Below, piece by piece: positions 1-6,140 of a stretch of DNA of 6,835 bases; the stretch's first letter is position 1, and each line of letters begins with the position of its first letter. The stretch is from an uncultured Ruminococcus sp. (lineage in GTDB: Bacteria; Bacillota; Clostridia; Oscillospirales; Ruminococcaceae). The stretch is from positions 1 to 6,835 of the forward strand of contig CANQCJ010000117.1 of the NCBI GenBank assembly GCA_947589205.1, read 5' to 3'. The notes beneath the pieces are model-generated. The model was not told where the DNA came from and made no database searches. It was given only the letters and a program-made list of their open reading frames with translations. Position numbers and translations under genes: made by a program.

Positions 1-287
1 GTGCTGTCGCAGACGAGCAGGGCGGTCTCCATATCGTCCACCGAATCGCTGACCGCTTTCATCATATGCTCACCGAGACGGTTTCTTGCGCTGTGCTTTC
101 CGGGAGTGTCGTAAAAAACATACTGTATCCCGCCCTCGGTCAGCACTCCGGTTATCCTCGTGCGGGTTGTCTGCGGCTTTGACGATACCGCGGCTATCCT
201 TTCGCCGACAAGCGCGTTGAGCAGCGTAGACTTTCCCGCGTTGGGTCTGCCTATCATGGTCACGAAAATATTTTTCGTTTTATTCAT
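1..287 (-). CDS. era: GTPase Era, N-terminal part (runs off the left edge)
   Basis: Era is a membrane-associated GTPase that binds the 3' end of 16S rRNA and helps 30S subunit maturation. Seen here are the first 95 codons: the G1/Walker A loop GRPNAGKST at residues 13-21, the G2 region QTTRTRITG at 39-47 with its switch threonine, and the G3 motif DTPG at 60-63. The QTTR stretch after G1 is typical of Era rather than of other TRAFAC GTPases. The G4 motif (NKxD), the rest of the G domain and the C-terminal KH domain lie outside the window. Two in-frame ATGs exist, at 296 and 287; the AAAGGA site at 298-303 leaves 10 bases to the ATG at 287 but only 1 to that at 296, so 287 is chosen. The start overlaps the end of dgkA by 8 bases, suggesting coupled translation. 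cdd, often present between dgkA and era in Bacillota, is missing. Confidence 0.95.
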   Translation of the reverse strand, partial: MNKTKNIFVTMIGRPNAGKSTLLNALVGERIAAVSSKPQTTRTRITGVLTEGGIQYVFYDTPGKHSARNRLGEHMMKAVSDSVDDMETALLVCDS

Positions 288-753
288 TTTTTTCATTTCC
301 TTTCTTTTTGCAGGGCGCGAAAATAAAAGCCGTCCAGGCGGCGGCGGAAATTATCAGCAAAACGAGAGCGGCGGGTCTGTCGATAAACCGGACCGCCGTA
401 CTTTTAAGCTTTTCTATGTCGCCGAAAACGGCAAAGCCTACGCCGACGGCGCAGACCGCCGCGGCAAGCACGCCGCCCGCCGCAGCGTCCTTAGCAAGCT
501 TTGCAAGCTTGTTATTTTCGTCGGTGATAAGATCTACAGCCGATTCGACCGCCGTGTTTACCGCTTCAAGAGCGATAACGAGACCGATGACCGTAAAAAC
601 AGCCGCGCGTTCTCCCGCTGACGCGCCGAAAATGTGCAAAAGCATGAGCGCGTAAAAAGCCGCGCAAAAATGTATCCGCATATTCCGTTCACACCTTAGG
701 CAGGAGATTATCCCGCAAAAAGCATAGCCGAAGCTTTTAAAAAATCTTTTCAT
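280..753 (-). CDS. dgkA: Diacylglycerol kinase family protein (undecaprenol kinase type)
   Basis: Small integral membrane lipid kinase. In Gram-positive bacteria this family mainly phosphorylates undecaprenol to undecaprenyl phosphate, the carrier for cell-wall and surface glycans. Family features seen: the N-terminal motif ERNMRIH at residues 22-28, the catalytic stretch EAVNTAVESAVDL at 63-75 (E63, N66, E70 and D74 match the conserved acidic and Asn positions), and AKDAAAGGVL at 87-96 with K88 and D89. Hydrophobic helices lie at about 29-45, 50-66 and 91-110. The protein is 157 residues, longer than the usual 110-130; the extra C-terminus adds a fourth hydrophobic segment (about 127-147) and a charged, Lys-rich tail. 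The start codon overlaps the ybeY stop as ATGA and has no clear Shine-Dalgarno site, which suggests translational re-initiation. Specificity for undecaprenol over diacylglycerol is inferred from the phylum. Confidence 0.92.
   Translation of the reverse strand: MKRFFKSFGYAFCGIISCLRCERNMRIHFCAAFYALMLLHIFGASAGERAAVFTVIGLVIALEAVNTAVESAVDLITDENNKLAKLAKDAAAGGVLAAAVCAVGVGFAVFGDIEKLKSTAVRFIDRPAALVLLIISAAAWTAFIFAPCKKKGNEKNE
298..303 (-). promoter_or_regulatory. Shine-Dalgarno site of era (decides between two ATGs)
   Basis: AAAGGA on the minus strand inside the 3' end of dgkA. It sits 10 bases before the ATG at 285-287 and only 1 base before the ATG at 294-296, so it favours the downstream ATG as the era start. 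Confidence 0.7.
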
Positions 754-1262
754 TGATGAGAGTGCTCGGGCACGACGAAGGTCTCGTCGCGCGAAATGCC
801 GAGATCGGTAAGTATCTGCTCTTCCTTTTCTCTCATCTTGCGTTCGGCGAGCGAGCTTTCCTCATGGTCGTAGCCCAAAAGATGAAGCATAGAGTGAACG
901 GTCAGAAAGCCTATCTCTCTTTCGAGCGAATGACCGTATATCTGCGACTGCTTTTTAGCGGTCTCGAGAGATATGACTATATCGCCGAGCTGGTAAGCCC
1001 CCGTCTGCGGATCCTCGTCGTATTTTCCGTTCTCGCCGAGCGGGAAGCTCAGCACGTCGGTAGAGCGGTCGATATTTCTAAACTGCGAATTGAGCTTTTT
1101 TATCTCCTCGTCGTTTACGAGCGAAACGCTGACCTCCGCGTCATGGTCTACCCCCTCCGACTCCAGCGCCGCATGGCAGCATTTTCTTATGAGCAGCCTT
1201 ATTCCCACCGGTATTTTGACCTCCGACTGTTTGTTGGTTATAAGCACCTTTACCTTAGCCAT
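750..1262 (-). CDS. ybeY: Endoribonuclease YbeY (16S rRNA maturation / rRNA quality control)
   Basis: YbeY is a single-domain zinc-dependent endoribonuclease (UPF0054) involved in 16S rRNA 3'-end processing and ribosome quality control in the cytoplasm. The 170-residue product carries the signature HSMLHLLGYDH at residues 123-133, giving the H-x3-H-x5-H zinc ligands H123, H127 and H133. Other conserved stretches are NIDRSTDVLSFP at 63-74, including R66, and GDIVIS at 93-98. Length is normal for the family. A start 12 codons further upstream (1298) is open, but its upstream sequence lacks a good ribosome site, whereas AGGGGAG at 1275-1281 precedes the ATG at 1260-1262, and the family normally begins near this point. 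With this start the gene overlaps phoH by 8 bases, and its stop overlaps the dgkA start by 4. Its position after phoH matches the widespread phoH-ybeY pairing. The pgpH gene often located between them is absent. Confidence 0.95.
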   Translation of the reverse strand: MAKVKVLITNKQSEVKIPVGIRLLIRKCCHAALESEGVDHDAEVSVSLVNDEEIKKLNSQFRNIDRSTDVLSFPLGENGKYDEDPQTGAYQLGDIVISLETAKKQSQIYGHSLEREIGFLTVHSMLHLLGYDHEESSLAERKMREKEEQILTDLGISRDETFVVPEHSHQ

Positions 1263-2229
1263 TTTTATGACCCGCTCCCCTTTCGTAGTATTTTTCATAT
1301 GCCCTGATTATGTCCTGCACCAGCCTGTGGCGCACGACGTCCTTTTCGGTGAATCTGTTTATGCAGATATCCTCCACGTTTTTGAGCACCCTCACCGCCT
1401 CGATAAGTCCCGAGCGTTTAGGGTCGGGAAGATCTATCTGCGTTACGTCTCCGGTTATCACGATCTTAGAGCCGAAGCCCAATCGCGTCAGAAACATTTT
1501 CATCTGCTCCGGAGTAGTGTTCTGCGCCTCGTCTAAAATAATAAAGCTGTCGTCAAGCGTTCGTCCTCTCATGTAAGCGAGCGGCGCGACCTCTATGCAG
1601 CCGCGTTCGGTCTGTCTTGCAAAGGCGTCGGGACCCAACATATCGAACAGCGCGTCATAGAGCGGACGAAGATACGGGTCTACCTTGTTCTGAAGATCCC
1701 CCGGAAGAAAGCCGAGCTTTTCTCCGGCTTCGACGGCGGGTCTTGTAAGTATTATCCTGCTCACCTCGTGCGCCCGAAACGCCTTTACCGCCATAGCCAC
1801 CGCAAGATATGTCTTGCCCGTTCCGGCGGGGCCTACGCCGATAACGACGGTGTTTTTTCTGATAGCGTCGATATATTTTTTCTGACCGATAGTTTTCGGC
1901 TTTACGACCGAGCCTTTGAGCGTAACGCAGATGGCGTCGTCGGAAAGCTTGACTATCTCGTCCGAAAGCCCCTCCCTTACGAGGGAGAAAACATAATGGA
2001 GATTCTGTTCGTTTATCCTTTCGCCCTTAGCGATGAGCGCGAGCAGCGCCTTTACCGCTTCGAGAGCGTTCTGAGCGTTTTCCTCCGCCCCGGTAATTTT
2101 GATATCCTCGCCGCGGTTGACGACAGAAACGCTGTATTCCTTTTGTATAGCGTTCACATTTTCATCATAGCTCCCGAAAAGCTCGATAAGCTTAGCCGCG
2201 TCCTCTATCCTTAAAGTTTTTTCAGTCAT
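1255..2229 (-). CDS. phoH: PhoH-like P-loop ATPase (YbeZ/PhoH family)
   Basis: Cytoplasmic P-loop NTPase of the PhoH/YbeZ family, related to the ATPase core of superfamily 1 RNA helicases. It commonly works with YbeY in RNA processing; its exact reaction is still not settled in most species. The 324-residue product has an N-terminal KH-like region (about 5-65), a linker, and the ATPase domain from about 110. Walker A is GPAGTGKT at 133-140, Walker B is IILDEAQNTT at 230-239, and a sensor-like ITGDVTQIDLP lies at 258-268. The conserved block LTRPAVEAGEKLGFLPGD (161-178) is diagnostic of PhoH. Length is normal. The ATG is preceded by GGAG at 2239-2242 with a 9-base spacer. It is the first gene of a unit with its own SigA promoter about 60 bases upstream and overlaps ybeY by 8 bases at its end. 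Confidence 0.96.
   Translation of the reverse strand: MTEKTLRIEDAAKLIELFGSYDENVNAIQKEYSVSVVNRGEDIKITGAEENAQNALEAVKALLALIAKGERINEQNLHYVFSLVREGLSDEIVKLSDDAICVTLKGSVVKPKTIGQKKYIDAIRKNTVVIGVGPAGTGKTYLAVAMAVKAFRAHEVSRIILTRPAVEAGEKLGFLPGDLQNKVDPYLRPLYDALFDMLGPDAFARQTERGCIEVAPLAYMRGRTLDDSFIILDEAQNTTPEQMKMFLTRLGFGSKIVITGDVTQIDLPDPKRSGLIEAVRVLKNVEDICINRFTEKDVVRHRLVQDIIRAYEKYYERGAGHKNG
1275..1281 (-). promoter_or_regulatory. Shine-Dalgarno site of ybeY
   Basis: AGGGGAG on the minus strand, inside the 3' end of phoH, ends 12 bases before the ATG at 1260-1262. The spacing is a little long, but the longer in-frame start at 1298 has no comparable site, so this supports the shorter YbeY. Confidence 0.55.
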
Positions 2230-2354
2230 TTAAAAATTCTCCGGTTTTTTTAAATTTCTCCGAGTCGGTTTTTCGTCATGACCCGTACTAAATTTATTAT
2301 AACACGTTTAATAAAAAAATGCAAGAAAAAAATACGTCTTTTTGAATATTTTTA
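2230..2354 (-). other. yqfD-phoH intergenic region with phoH leader
   Basis: AT-rich 125-base spacer. It holds the SigA promoter at 2296-2324, a leader of about 60 bases with the short palindrome CCGACTCGG (2262-2270 region), and the phoH ribosome site GGAG at 2239-2242. No GC-rich hairpin followed by a T-run is visible, so read-through from yqfD into phoH is possible. No riboswitch structure was recognised. Confidence 0.6.
2296..2324 (-). promoter_or_regulatory. SigA-type promoter of the phoH-ybeY-dgkA-era unit
   Basis: On the minus strand the -35 box TTGCAT (2319-2324) and the -10 box TATAAT (2296-2301) are separated by exactly 17 bases. The -10 is a full match and the -35 matches 4 of 6. 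Transcription would begin near 2289, giving a leader of about 60 bases before phoH. It lies just after the yqfD stop, so the housekeeping genes can be expressed independently of the sporulation genes upstream. Confidence 0.85.
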
Positions 2355-3542
2355 TTATTTATTTATAAAAAAATAGGATTCCTCGCCCATCTCTCCGTAA
2401 ATTTTATACTTTACCGTCAGCACAACGCGGTCTTTTTTGTATTCAACATCGGTATGGCGCGACTTTATTTCGCAGTCTGAGAGGAAATTTTTCTCATATC
2501 TCTCCCTCTGCGCCGCCGCAAGAGCCTTCGCTTGTTTTTTTGTGTAGTAAGTCGTTTCAAACGAATATTCGTTAAGCGTTCGGGTCGTTATGCCTATAGG
2601 CGTTTTTACGCCTAATAGCTCGAGGCTTTTTTGCTTTTCCTTAGTTATGTAAAAGCCGCCTTGAGCTTTAAAAAACAGCGGTATTTTGCAGGAAAAAACG
2701 TTCAGATATTTTTCGGTTTTCGTCTTTGGCGTTACGGTAAGCCTTGTGTCGGTGAGCGGCTGCTCAAAGACCTGCGTTTGCTCGTAGGTGCCGTAGATCT
2801 TACCGACAGACCTTACATATTTAACGGTATCGAACGTCACGAATTTGTCCTCTTGAAGCTCCGTCTTTTTTATCGGTATGCTGCCGCTTACGATAACGTC
2901 GCCTTTAAGCACGCCGCTCCCGAGCGGCTTTACGAGCAGTCCGTTGTAAAGCTCTATATCCTCTATCACTCCGTCGTGCGAAGCGACAAGATCGCAGGGC
3001 ATTCGTTCGTTCGCCGCCTTTTCCTGCGGAAGCCTTTCGATAACGTCTATTATCAGCGTACTGTCGGTAACGCTTATCCCCGCCCATGAAATGCCGCTTA
3101 CGTTTTGCTTCAGCGCGCGTTCGGTCTCGACAAGATCTATATCGGGAATGTATGCGCCGGGAGCTATTCCGTTTTCATAGAGCACGTTCATGACCGAAGC
3201 CTTTATCTGCTCGTCGTCTGAAAGTATCTCGATATCCACCGCATAATTTTTCAAGACCGCCATAGCCGCCAGACAGATCACCGCGCCGACGATAAGTCCC
3301 GAACGCTTTTTTGCTTTTTCAAAAGCGCGGATAAGTCCGCCCCTTGAAATTATTTCCGCCTGCGCGCCGATATCCCTGCAAAGCCTTTCAAAGCGGCGTT
3401 TTTCCGAAAACGCTATATCGAGAGTTAAAACGCCGTTTTTTTCGCTTATGCTGTAGGCGTTTATTTTTTGCTGCTTTAAAGCAGAAAAAAGCTTCTGCGT
3501 TTCGGCGCATATTACAGAGTAGTGATATTTCATAAGCTCCAT
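2355..3542 (-). CDS. yqfD: Sporulation protein YqfD
   Basis: YqfD is a membrane-anchored sporulation protein conserved in spore-forming Bacillota and part of the mother-cell SigE regulon in Bacillus subtilis; its biochemical role is unknown. The product is 395 residues, matching the family length of about 400. It has a soluble N-terminal domain (about 1-75), a basic stretch KAKKR at 76-80, one transmembrane helix (about 82-98), then a large C-terminal part expected outside the cytoplasm. Family landmarks include ISWAGISVTDSTLIIDVIER (151-170), the segment from CDLVASHDGVI (183-193) and the SGVLKGDVIVSGSI stretch (209-222). The start is either the ATG at 3540-3542 or that at 3531-3533; an in-frame stop lies just before the first. 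Ribosome sites are weak (GAAG at 3554-3557, AAAGGA at 3560-3565), and coupling to yqfC, which ends 13 bases upstream, probably helps. yqfC and yqfD are neighbours in nearly all spore formers, which supports the call. Confidence 0.93.
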   Translation of the reverse strand: MELMKYHYSVICAETQKLFSALKQQKINAYSISEKNGVLTLDIAFSEKRRFERLCRDIGAQAEIISRGGLIRAFEKAKKRSGLIVGAVICLAAMAVLKNYAVDIEILSDDEQIKASVMNVLYENGIAPGAYIPDIDLVETERALKQNVSGISWAGISVTDSTLIIDVIERLPQEKAANERMPCDLVASHDGVIEDIELYNGLLVKPLGSGVLKGDVIVSGSIPIKKTELQEDKFVTFDTVKYVRSVGKIYGTYEQTQVFEQPLTDTRLTVTPKTKTEKYLNVFSCKIPLFFKAQGGFYITKEKQKSLELLGVKTPIGITTRTLNEYSFETTYYTKKQAKALAAAQRERYEKNFLSDCEIKSRHTDVEYKKDRVVLTVKYKIYGEMGEESYFFINK

Positions 3543-3555
3543 TTTTGTTTACGCT

Positions 3556-3837
3556 TCATTCCTTTCCGCCTCTTGAAGAGCGTTTTTCGATACTTACCGA
3601 TCGAATTTTTCCGTTTACGCTGACGCTTCCCGAGGAAAAGCTTGTCAGCGTAAGATCGCTGCCCCATATATCGACCAAAAATCCGCGCGAGCTGACGGAG
3701 CATTTTATCTCGTTGCATTCGAGTATCCTGCGGCAGTTTTCGATGATGACCTCTTCGTCTCCGGAAATAGTCACCAATGAACGCGCGCCGCTCAGCTCGG
3801 ATGCCCTTCCCTGATAAGCAAAAAACGGTCTTTCCAT
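3556..3837 (-). CDS. yqfC: Sporulation protein YqfC (YabP/YqfC family)
   Basis: Small protein of the YabP/YqfC family, present in endospore formers and made in the mother cell under SigE in Bacillus subtilis; molecular function unknown. The 93-residue length equals that of typical YqfC. The family pattern is visible: a beta/IEN segment (VTISGDEEVIIENCRRILE, 22-40), a central VSSRGFLVDIWGSDLTL stretch (48-64), and SVSVNGKIRSVSIEK near the C-terminus (71-85). There is no signal peptide or transmembrane segment. AGAGG at 3844-3848 lies 6 bases before the ATG. It is the first gene of the yqfC-yqfD unit, and the gap to yqfD is 13 bases. On the other side lies a divergently transcribed glycan operon. 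Confidence 0.92.
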   Translation of the reverse strand: MERPFFAYQGRASELSGARSLVTISGDEEVIIENCRRILECNEIKCSVSSRGFLVDIWGSDLTLTSFSSGSVSVNGKIRSVSIEKRSSRGGKE

Positions 3838-3857
3838 AGCTTTCCTCTCACTTTCGG

Positions 3858-3884
3858 CTTGTATTATCTTGCTTAATATTATGC
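3858..3884 (-). promoter_or_regulatory. Possible SigE-type sporulation promoter of yqfC
   Basis: On the minus strand a -10-like AATACAAG (3858-3865; SigE consensus is close to CATACAnT) lies 12 bases after a -35-like GCATAAT (3878-3884; consensus contains CATATT). Position is suitable, with a predicted start near 3851 just before the ribosome site. The match is partial; a SigA reading (GATAAT at 3863-3868) has no acceptable -35. The assignment leans on the known SigE control of yqfC in Bacillus. Confidence 0.4.
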
Positions 3885-4037
3885 TGACAGGCTTAAAGCT
3901 ATTACTTTTTGGTATGCTTTTTACAAAAAAGGACAGCTTGCTTTGTTATCATTGCCGAAATTTATTTCAGCTTGTCACATTTTTTGTTTTTGAAATGATA
4001 CTGTTTAGAGATAATGATTTGCAAAATTCGTCCGCTA

Positions 4038-4066
4038 TTGACAAAAAACAAATAGTGTGATATAAT
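4038..4066 (+). promoter_or_regulatory. Full-consensus SigA promoter of the gtrA-like / flavoenzyme / GT-C operon
   Basis: TTGACA at 4038-4043 and TATAAT at 4061-4066 with a 17-base spacer: both boxes match the SigA consensus at all positions and the spacing is ideal. Transcription should start near 4073, leaving a leader of about 33 bases before the TTG start at 4106. Such a promoter suggests strong vegetative expression unless a repressor acts on it. Confidence 0.92.
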
Positions 4067-4092
4067 TATTAAAAATATAATGAAAAAGAAAC

Positions 4093-4096
4093 GGAG
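4093..4096 (+). promoter_or_regulatory. Shine-Dalgarno site that selects a TTG start
   Basis: GGAG, 9 bases before the TTG at 4106-4108. No ATG or GTG lies in frame nearby, so this site supports initiation at TTG for the GtrA-family gene. Confidence 0.75.
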
Positions 4097-4105
4097 AAAA
4101 TCAAT

Positions 4106-4576
4106 TTGAGTGTAAAGAGCGTTTTGAGCGGAAGGACCGACAGCGGAGCTGTGCAGTTTTTCCGATATATTTTTGTGGGCGGCGGCGCGACTGTCGTGCA
4201 GTATGCGGTGCTTTTTCTGCTGACCGAGCTTTTTGACATAGACGCGAACATCTCGGCGTTTTTCGGATTTTTGGGCGGGCTTACGGTGAATTATCTCGTC
4301 TCTACCGTCTGGGTCTTTGACAGAAAAAATTCCGCGATAAAAAGCAAGGCGGCAGAATTCGGCGCGTTCGCGCTTATCGGCGTTATCGGCTTGCTTATGA
4401 CCGAGGGGATAATCTGGCTGTTCGACAAGCCGCTCGCGGCGAACGCCGTACTGCCGAAATTCATACCGACCGACAAATATTACGCGATTGGTCAGATAAC
4501 AGCGACAGGCACGGTGTTTTTCTGGAATTTCTTTGCAAGAAAATACTTGCTTTTTAATAAAAAAGGGGATAGATAA
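4106..4576 (+). CDS. GtrA-family membrane protein
   Basis: GtrA-like proteins are small four-helix membrane proteins thought to help move polyprenyl-phosphate-linked sugars across the membrane, or to assist the enzymes that use them, in O-antigen modification, teichoic acid glycosylation and arabinogalactan synthesis. The 156-residue product shows four hydrophobic segments (about 19-41, 47-71, 84-106, 127-148). Family hallmarks are FFRYIFVGGGATVVQYAVLF at 18-37, FGFLGGLTVNYLVSTVWVF at 53-71 and the C-terminal FFWNFFARKYLLF at 138-150. Initiation is at TTG, supported by GGAG 9 bases before it; the first in-frame Met is deep in the protein. It is the first gene after the consensus promoter and ends 1 base before the flavoenzyme gene. 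No glycosyltransferase of the usual GtrB/DPMS cytoplasmic type is seen beside it in the window; it may lie further right or elsewhere. Family membership is solid; transport role is inferred. Confidence 0.9.
   Translation: MSVKSVLSGRTDSGAVQFFRYIFVGGGATVVQYAVLFLLTELFDIDANISAFFGFLGGLTVNYLVSTVWVFDRKNSAIKSKAAEFGAFALIGVIGLLMTEGIIWLFDKPLAANAVLPKFIPTDKYYAIGQITATGTVFFWNFFARKYLLFNKKGDR
4564..4568 (+). promoter_or_regulatory. Shine-Dalgarno site of the flavoenzyme gene
   Basis: AGGGG within the last codons of the gtrA-like gene, 9 bases before the ATG at 4578. It fixes the start there, rather than at the in-frame ATG at 4533, which would add 15 residues ahead of the Rossmann motif and overlap the upstream gene. 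Confidence 0.75.
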
Positions 4577-4577
4577 A

Positions 4578-6140
4578 ATGAAAAAAATAGTTATCATCGG
4601 CGCTGGCCCTGCGGGACTTACCGCGGCTTACGAGCTGCTCAAAAACGGCGGAGCGGAGGAATACAGCGTTACGGTACTCGAAGAGTCAGACCGTATCGGC
4701 GGCATATCGCAGACGGTGCGCTATCACGGCAACCGAATGGACATAGGCGGTCACAGGTTTTTCTCAAAGGACGACAGCATTATGCGCTGGTGGAGCGAGC
4801 TTATGCCGGTGCAGGGAAAGCCCGCGTATGACGACAAGGTGCTTCACCGCAGAAAGCCGCTCGAAAAAGGCGGCCCCGATCCGGAGACCGAGGACAATGT
4901 AATGCTTTTGAGGGAGAGAGTTTCGCGGATATACTATGACAGAAAATTTTTCGATTATCCGGTAACGATGAACGCCGACACGATAAAAAACATGGGGCTT
5001 TTCACGACCCTCAAAGCGGGAATGAGCTATCTTTCCTGCTGTCTTTTCAAAAGACCGGAGACGAATCTTGAAAGCTTTTACATAAACCGTTTCGGTAAGG
5101 TGCTCTATTCGATGTTCTTTGAGGGCTATACCGAAAAGCTCTGGGGCAGACACCCGAGGGAGATCTCCGCCGACTGGGGAGCGCAGAGGGTAAAGGGTCT
5201 GTCGATAACGGCGATAATCAAGGATATGGTAACAAAGCTTTTGGGAATAAAGACCAACGAAAACGCCGAGACATCTCTGATAGAGCAGTTCTGGTATCCC
5301 AAATACGGTCCGGGACAGCTCTGGGAGCTTGTGGCTTCAAGGGTAACGCAGGCGGGCGGCGAGCTGCGGCAGGGCTGCGCGGTAAAGCGCATAAAGACCG
5401 ACGGCAGAAAAATAACCTCCGTCGTCTGCGCGGCGCCTAACGGAGAGGAAGAAATAAAAGGCGATATTTTCATATCCTCTATGCCGATAAAGGATCTTGT
5501 CGGAGGCTTAGAGGGAGTAAGGTGTGAAAAAATAAAGCGGATAGCCTCCGGCTTGCCCTACCGCGATTTTGTGACGGTCGGACTGCTTGTCGACAGATTA
5601 GAGCTTGTCAATAAGACCGACAAGAAAACGCTCGGCGGTATCGTGCCGGACTGCTGGATATACGTTCAGGATAAGGGCGTAAAGCTCGGACGCATACAGA
5701 TCTTCAACAACTGGTCGCCCTATATGGCGGCGGACCCGGAAAACAGCGTCTGGATAGGTCTGGAATATTTCTGCGATGAGGGCGATGATTTCTGGTGCAT
5801 GACAGATGAAGAATGTATAGAATTTGCCAAGCGCGAGCTGGTAAAAATGGGCGTTATACGCAAAGGCGCAGTCAAGGACGCTCACCGCGAAAGGGTCAAA
5901 AAGGCTTACCCCGCTTATTTTGACACATACAAGCATTTTGACAAGGTGGTTTCCTATCTCAACAGATTTGAAAATCTGTTCTGCGTCGGCAGAAACGGTC
6001 AGCACCGTTACAACAATATGGATCATTCTATGCTCACCGCGATAAACGCCGCCAATGCGATAAAGAGCGGCAGCTTCGATAAGACCAACGTTTGGAACGT
6101 AAACACGGAGAAGGAATATCATGAGCAAAGGAAAAGCTGA
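4578..6140 (+). CDS. FAD-dependent oxidoreductase, UDP-galactopyranose mutase / amine-oxidase-like
   Basis: Flavoprotein of 520 residues. An N-terminal Rossmann fold begins at residue 3 with GAGPAG at 8-13, the ribose-binding E35 (VLEESDRIGG), and a conserved IGGHRFFSKDD stretch at 57-66. The C-terminal FAD contact is GRNGQHRYNNMDHSM at 471-485, which recalls the corresponding part of UDP-galactopyranose mutases (a G-R-x-x-x-x-Y-x-x-MD pattern). The middle (about 160-210, including FFEGYTEKLWGRHPREIS at 180-197) looks like the substrate domain of this group. No transmembrane helix or signal peptide is seen, so it should be cytoplasmic. It is longer than bacterial UDP-galactopyranose mutase (about 370-390 residues), so that exact reaction is not established; an annotation as protoporphyrinogen-oxidase-like would reflect only the shared fold. 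It sits 1 base after gtrA and overlaps the downstream glycosyltransferase by 20 bases, which suggests action on a sugar nucleotide or lipid-linked sugar. Start set by AGGGG at 4564-4568. Confidence 0.85.
   Translation: MKKIVIIGAGPAGLTAAYELLKNGGAEEYSVTVLEESDRIGGISQTVRYHGNRMDIGGHRFFSKDDSIMRWWSELMPVQGKPAYDDKVLHRRKPLEKGGPDPETEDNVMLLRERVSRIYYDRKFFDYPVTMNADTIKNMGLFTTLKAGMSYLSCCLFKRPETNLESFYINRFGKVLYSMFFEGYTEKLWGRHPREISADWGAQRVKGLSITAIIKDMVTKLLGIKTNENAETSLIEQFWYPKYGPGQLWELVASRVTQAGGELRQGCAVKRIKTDGRKITSVVCAAPNGEEEIKGDIFISSMPIKDLVGGLEGVRCEKIKRIASGLPYRDFVTVGLLVDRLELVNKTDKKTLGGIVPDCWIYVQDKGVKLGRIQIFNNWSPYMAADPENSVWIGLEYFCDEGDDFWCMTDEECIEFAKRELVKMGVIRKGAVKDAHRERVKKAYPAYFDTYKHFDKVVSYLNRFENLFCVGRNGQHRYNNMDHSMLTAINAANAIKSGSFDKTNVWNVNTEKEYHEQRKS
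6107..6115 (+). promoter_or_regulatory. Shine-Dalgarno site of the GT-C glycosyltransferase
   Basis: GGAGAAGGA inside the end of the flavoenzyme gene, 5 bases before the ATG at 6121. It supports that start although the two genes then overlap by 20 bases. Confidence 0.75.

Larger units (their letters stand above)
3838..4105. other. Divergent intergenic region between yqfC and gtrA-like gene
   Basis: AT-rich 268-base region with promoters at both ends: the possible SigE site for yqfC (3858-3884) and the consensus SigA site for the glycan operon (4038-4066). Between them, about 3885-4037 holds no supported gene. CAGCTTG occurs twice there in direct orientation (3934-3940 and 3968-3974), which could be chance or a weak regulator site. 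No terminator, tRNA or riboswitch was recognised. Confidence 0.6.

Noticed and set aside
160..621. Plus-strand open frame of 153 codons
   Set aside because: Antisense to era and dgkA, which have clear family motifs; no ribosome site and no recognisable domain.
753..1307. Plus-strand open frame of 184 codons
   Set aside because: Exactly antisense to ybeY, whose zinc motif is intact; composition is that of a shadow frame.
2324..2343. AAAAAG-ACGT-ATTTTTT type inverted repeat after yqfD, considered as a terminator
   Set aside because: Stem is almost all A-T with a mismatch and overlaps the edge of the phoH promoter; no GC-rich stem with a T-run.
3869..4060. Plus-strand open frame of 63 codons in the divergent spacer, starting at TTG
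   Set aside because: No Shine-Dalgarno site, and it runs through the -35 box and spacer of the consensus promoter at 4038-4066; no family features.
4076..4081. Second TATAAT near the gtrA-like gene
   Set aside because: No -35-like sequence 16-18 bases upstream; the copy at 4061-4066 has a perfect partner.
3962..4597. Minus-strand open frame of 211 codons
   Set aside because: Antisense to the gtrA-like gene and its promoter; the hydrophobic GtrA pattern on the plus strand explains the region.
5598..6128. Minus-strand open frame of 176 codons
   Set aside because: Antisense to the C-terminal half of the flavoenzyme, which includes the conserved FAD motif; no ribosome site or domain.
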